Assembly (NCBI RefSeq): GCF_001552075.1
Contig: NZ_BCQM01000003.1
Span: forward strand, 186,001 to 250,000
DNA: 64,000 nucleotides
Origin: Arthrobacter luteolus NBRC 107841
GTDB taxonomy: Bacteria > Actinomycetota > Actinomycetes > Actinomycetales > Micrococcaceae
Direction: 5' to 3'
Part shown: piece by piece, positions 61,428-64,000 of the stretch
Numbering within the stretch: position 1 is the stretch's first letter
Layout: every line of letters begins with the position of its first letter
Notes under the pieces: model-generated
Database searches by the model: none
Told to the model about the DNA's origin: nothing
Seen by the model: only the letters and a program-made list of their open reading frames with translations
Position numbers and translations under genes: made by a program

Positions 61428-62462
61428 ATGACACTGAGCGTTACTTCCTGCACCGATCCCTCTGACTGGGACGGCTGGGTCAACCGGTTCAACGGGCACC
61501 CGCAGCAGCTGTGGGGCTGGGGTAAGACGAAGGCAGAGCACGGATGGCGCGCAGAACGCCTGCTGATTTCCGACGCCGGTGAGGTAGTGGGCTGCGCGCA
61601 GCTGCTGATCCGCCGGCTGCCGTTCCCCTTCCGGGCACTCGCCTACATCCCGCGCGGACCGCAGGGAGAGAAAGGCCGGGAAACACAGCTCCTCGATGCC
61701 GCCGCGGCCTATGCCAAAACGGCCCACCGGGCCGTGGCCCTGACAATCGAGCCGGACTGGGACGCCGATGCCGCGGCCACAGCTGCACTGCCGGCCGCCG
61801 GCTTCCGGCACAGTGCCAACACCATCCTCATCCCGCGCACCCTCATCCTGGACCTCACGCTCAGTGAAGAGGACCTGCTGGCGGGCATGAGCAAAAAGCA
61901 CCGCCAGTACATCCGCAAGTCCGGCCGTGAGGAGCTGGACTACCGGACGGTTTCCCGCGAAGAGATCCCGCAGTGCCTGGCGGTCTACAAACAGACCGCT
62001 GAACGCGCCGGATTCGGTATCCACGAGGATGCCTACTACCAGGACATCTTTGACAACCTCGGCGCAGCCTCACCCGTCTACGCGGCGTTCAAGGAGAACG
62101 AGGTGGTCGCGTTCCTGTGGCTCTCCGCGAGCGCTTACACCGCCTTCGAGCTGTACGGCGGCATGAGCGAGGAAGGCGAACGGCTACGGGCCAACTACGC
62201 CCTGAAATGGCTTGCCATCCGGGAGATGAAAGAGCGCGGACTCACCCGCTACGACTTCAACGGACTGCTGAACGACGGTGTGTCCAAGTTCAAGATGGGC
62301 TGGGCGCAGCACGAGGACCTGCTGGCGGGAACATGGGACAAACCCCTTTCCCCGCTGTACCCGGTCTTCACCACGGCGCTGCCGCTCGCCAAGAGCACGC
62401 TGCGCAAGGCCCGCAGCGTCCTGTCCGGGATCCGCGGACGCCTTCGGGGAGCAAACTCCTAG
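61428..62462 (+). CDS. FemAB-type aminoacyltransferase
   Basis: A 344-aa protein with two GNAT-like halves: QLWGWGKTKAEHGW, AYIPRGP, KKHRQYIRKSGRE and YDFNGLLNDGVSKFKMGW. FemX-type enzymes add amino acids to lipid II bridges using aminoacyl-tRNA. ATG at 61428 fits TAGGCT-7 nt. Its stop overlaps manA by 4 nt. Confidence 0.82.
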   Translation: MTLSVTSCTDPSDWDGWVNRFNGHPQQLWGWGKTKAEHGWRAERLLISDAGEVVGCAQLLIRRLPFPFRALAYIPRGPQGEKGRETQLLDAAAAYAKTAHRAVALTIEPDWDADAAATAALPAAGFRHSANTILIPRTLILDLTLSEEDLLAGMSKKHRQYIRKSGREELDYRTVSREEIPQCLAVYKQTAERAGFGIHEDAYYQDIFDNLGAASPVYAAFKENEVVAFLWLSASAYTAFELYGGMSEEGERLRANYALKWLAIREMKERGLTRYDFNGLLNDGVSKFKMGWAQHEDLLAGTWDKPLSPLYPVFTTALPLAKSTLRKARSVLSGIRGRLRGANS

Positions 62463-63790
62463 ATCTCCAGCTGCGGTTCGTCCGTCCCAGCGGCCGCCGG
62501 AACGGTGCCGGCGGTCACCGCGAAGGCCAGCGCACCGTCGTCGTGCTGTGCTGAATGGGCGGCGAGCTTAGCGATCACCGGTGCCTCGTTGGCCGGAATG
62601 AAAGCACAGTCGCCGGGATGCAGGACCAGATCCTGCTTCGGCGAATCCAGAACCAGCGATCCGCGCAGCGCGATGACCAGAGTAGGGCCGTTCTGCAGCA
62701 CCGGGACGTCGGCCGCTGACATGCTGGGCCCGGCGTCCCCTGCAGACTGGGCCAGTTCCAGCCGCTGCAGGGAGAACTCGCTGAACGGGGGCTGGTAGAT
62801 TTCCTGTCCCAGCCCGGTGAACCCGGCTTCGAGGCGTGGAACCCCCAGCGGGCGGAAGTCCACGGTTTTAAGCAGCTCGGGTATGTCCACGTGCTTCGGT
62901 GTCAGGCCGCCGCGGAGCACGTTGTCCGAGGAAGCCATCACCTCCACCCCCAGGCCGCTGAGGTAGGCGTGGATGTTGCCGGCCGGCAGGTAAATGGCCT
63001 CTCCGGGCTGCAGCGACACACGGTTGAGCAGCAGCGAGATGAGCACGCCCGGGTCTGCGGGGTAGTAGCCGTCCAGGTCAGCGATGGCAGCGAGGGCCGG
63101 GTCCAGGGCAGCACGCTGCCCGTCGCCGAGGCTGCGGACCGTTTCCGCGGCGGCCGTTACGGCGCCGCGGACGTCCTCGCCGCCCATGATCAGGCGCCGG
63201 AACACCTTTTCGAGTTTTTCGGCCGCAGGCCGGCCGGACTCCAGATCCGACACAGTCTCCGCCAGCAGGGCAGGGGAGGGCCGGCCGGATGCCTCGACCA
63301 GCCGCGCCAGGTCACGGAACAGCCGGGCGGCGTCGCCGGGCGCGCGGAAGCCGCACAACGCCTCGAACGGGGTCAGCGCGAAAATCATCTCCGGCTTGTG
63401 GTTCGCATCCTTGTAGTTCCGGTCGGAGGCCGAACGGTCGACGCCGGCGGCGTCTTCAGCGGCGAAGCCCGCCTCCGCCTGGTCCCGGGTGGGGTGTACC
63501 TGCAGGGACAAGGGGGACCCCGCAGCCAGCAGTTTGGCCAGGAAGGGCAGAGCAGGTCCGTGCTCGGCGACGGTCCCGCGGCCGAGCGCAGCCTCCGGGT
63601 CCGCGGCGATGAGCTCGTCCAGCGTCTCGGCGGGACCCTGGGGATCAACGATCCGCGACGGGGCGCCGGGGTGGGCTCCGTACCAGAGCTCGGCCTCGGG
63701 TTCCCCGCTGGGGTCCCGGCCGAAGAGCTCGGCCATGGCGGTCATCGATCCCCACGCGTAGGGGCGGAGATTTCCGGCGAGCAGATACAT
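62459..63790 (-). CDS. manA: Mannose-6-phosphate isomerase, class I
   Basis: A 443-aa zinc enzyme with PFLAKLLAAGSPLSLQVHP, the His/Glu metal-site region KPEMIFALTPFEALCGFR and the late IYLPAGNIHAYLSGLGVEVMASSD in pieces. Interconverts fructose-6- and mannose-6-phosphate. GAAAGAGG precedes the ATG. Confidence 0.9.
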   Translation of the reverse strand: MYLLAGNLRPYAWGSMTAMAELFGRDPSGEPEAELWYGAHPGAPSRIVDPQGPAETLDELIAADPEAALGRGTVAEHGPALPFLAKLLAAGSPLSLQVHPTRDQAEAGFAAEDAAGVDRSASDRNYKDANHKPEMIFALTPFEALCGFRAPGDAARLFRDLARLVEASGRPSPALLAETVSDLESGRPAAEKLEKVFRRLIMGGEDVRGAVTAAAETVRSLGDGQRAALDPALAAIADLDGYYPADPGVLISLLLNRVSLQPGEAIYLPAGNIHAYLSGLGVEVMASSDNVLRGGLTPKHVDIPELLKTVDFRPLGVPRLEAGFTGLGQEIYQPPFSEFSLQRLELAQSAGDAGPSMSAADVPVLQNGPTLVIALRGSLVLDSPKQDLVLHPGDCAFIPANEAPVIAKLAAHSAQHDDGALAFAVTAGTVPAAAGTDEPQLEI

Positions 63791-63805
63791 GGTCCTCTTT
63801 CAAAT

Positions 63806-63841
63806 GCACCGCACCTGCGGATGCGGCCGCACGTGCGGTGC
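63806..63841. terminator. Hairpin before manA
   Basis: GCACCGCACCTGCGG pairs with CCGCACGTGCGGTGC (one mismatch, 6-nt loop), after the stop of the partial gene. Confidence 0.5.
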
Positions 63842-63853
63842 GGGGAACGTCGG

Positions 63854-64000
63854 TTAAGCGGCGCTGCAGACGCCGTTGTTGTCCAGGAGCATGCCGAGTG
63901 TGGCAGTGTCGCCGATCGTAGCAAGTTCCTGGAGGTATTCCGCGGTGATCTCCGGGCCGGCCGGTGCCGGGGTCTCGGTGGCAGGCGCAGCTGGAGCGGG
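63854..64000 (-). CDS. C-terminal end of an unidentified protein (partial)
   Basis: 48 codons open to the window edge: a Pro/Ala-rich stretch, then EITAEYLQELATIGDTATLG and a final NNGVCSAA. The rest lies outside, so no family can be given. Confidence 0.5.
   Translation of the reverse strand, partial: PAPAAPATETPAPAGPEITAEYLQELATIGDTATLGMLLDNNGVCSAA

Overview
The window is high-GC actinobacterial DNA. It fits a Micrococcaceae member close to Arthrobacter: mycothiol-conjugate amidase, a DUF4307 protein, a class II fructose bisphosphatase, GAF-ANTAR regulation, many GTG/TTG starts, and many leaderless transcripts in which a TAnnnT -10 box lies 6-7 nt before the start codon. Genus is inferred from gene content and style only.

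Positions 1 to about 30,836 are the right-hand part of an integrated siphovirus-type prophage; its left end lies outside the window. Read from the attachment site leftwards, it holds a partial tRNA 3' end (attR) and GGGAC repeats, a tyrosine integrase, an ImmA-like peptidase, two tandem paralogous repressor-like proteins (all rightward), and a switch region with GGTAGGCG operators. A long leftward early operon follows (HTH proteins, SbcC/RecF-like ATPase, RecB-type exonuclease, RecT, SSB, redoxin, HNH nuclease, replication-type protein, RusA resolvases) with many very small, translationally coupled genes. An accessory block (about 11.4-17.5 kb) comes next, with membrane proteins, a HEPN-like protein and an ImmA/IrrE pair. 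The structural module then runs leftward: small terminase, HTH protein, large terminase, portal, MuF, protease-scaffold, cement protein, major capsid, connectors and tail completion. Single genes on the opposite strand (4,577; 12,988; 14,618; 20,068) look like morons, three of them with leaderless promoters.

From about 30.9 kb to the end is host chromosome: a branched-chain amino acid-type ABC transporter split into convergent units, each with a CRP-like site; a Bax-inhibitor-type membrane protein; a GAF-ANTAR regulator; aldose epimerase; AI-2E-type permease; threonine deaminase; rhomboid; greA; DUF4307; mca; a DUF255 thioredoxin-like protein; hemolysin III; short UppS; PIN-PhoH ATPase; an AztD-like zinc lipoprotein under a Zur-like box; prepilin peptidase; Nudix; a TetR-MFS efflux operon; fumC; carbonic anhydrase; DUF4245; glpX; TspO; FemAB; and manA.

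The signals most worth a second look are in the prophage. They are a nested structured element behind a near-consensus promoter just upstream of the large terminase, an iteron-like repeat array beside the replication-type gene, the operator array with duplicated repressor genes, and an accessory block with possible defence genes. No CRISPR array, rRNA operon, complete tRNA or insertion sequence was seen.
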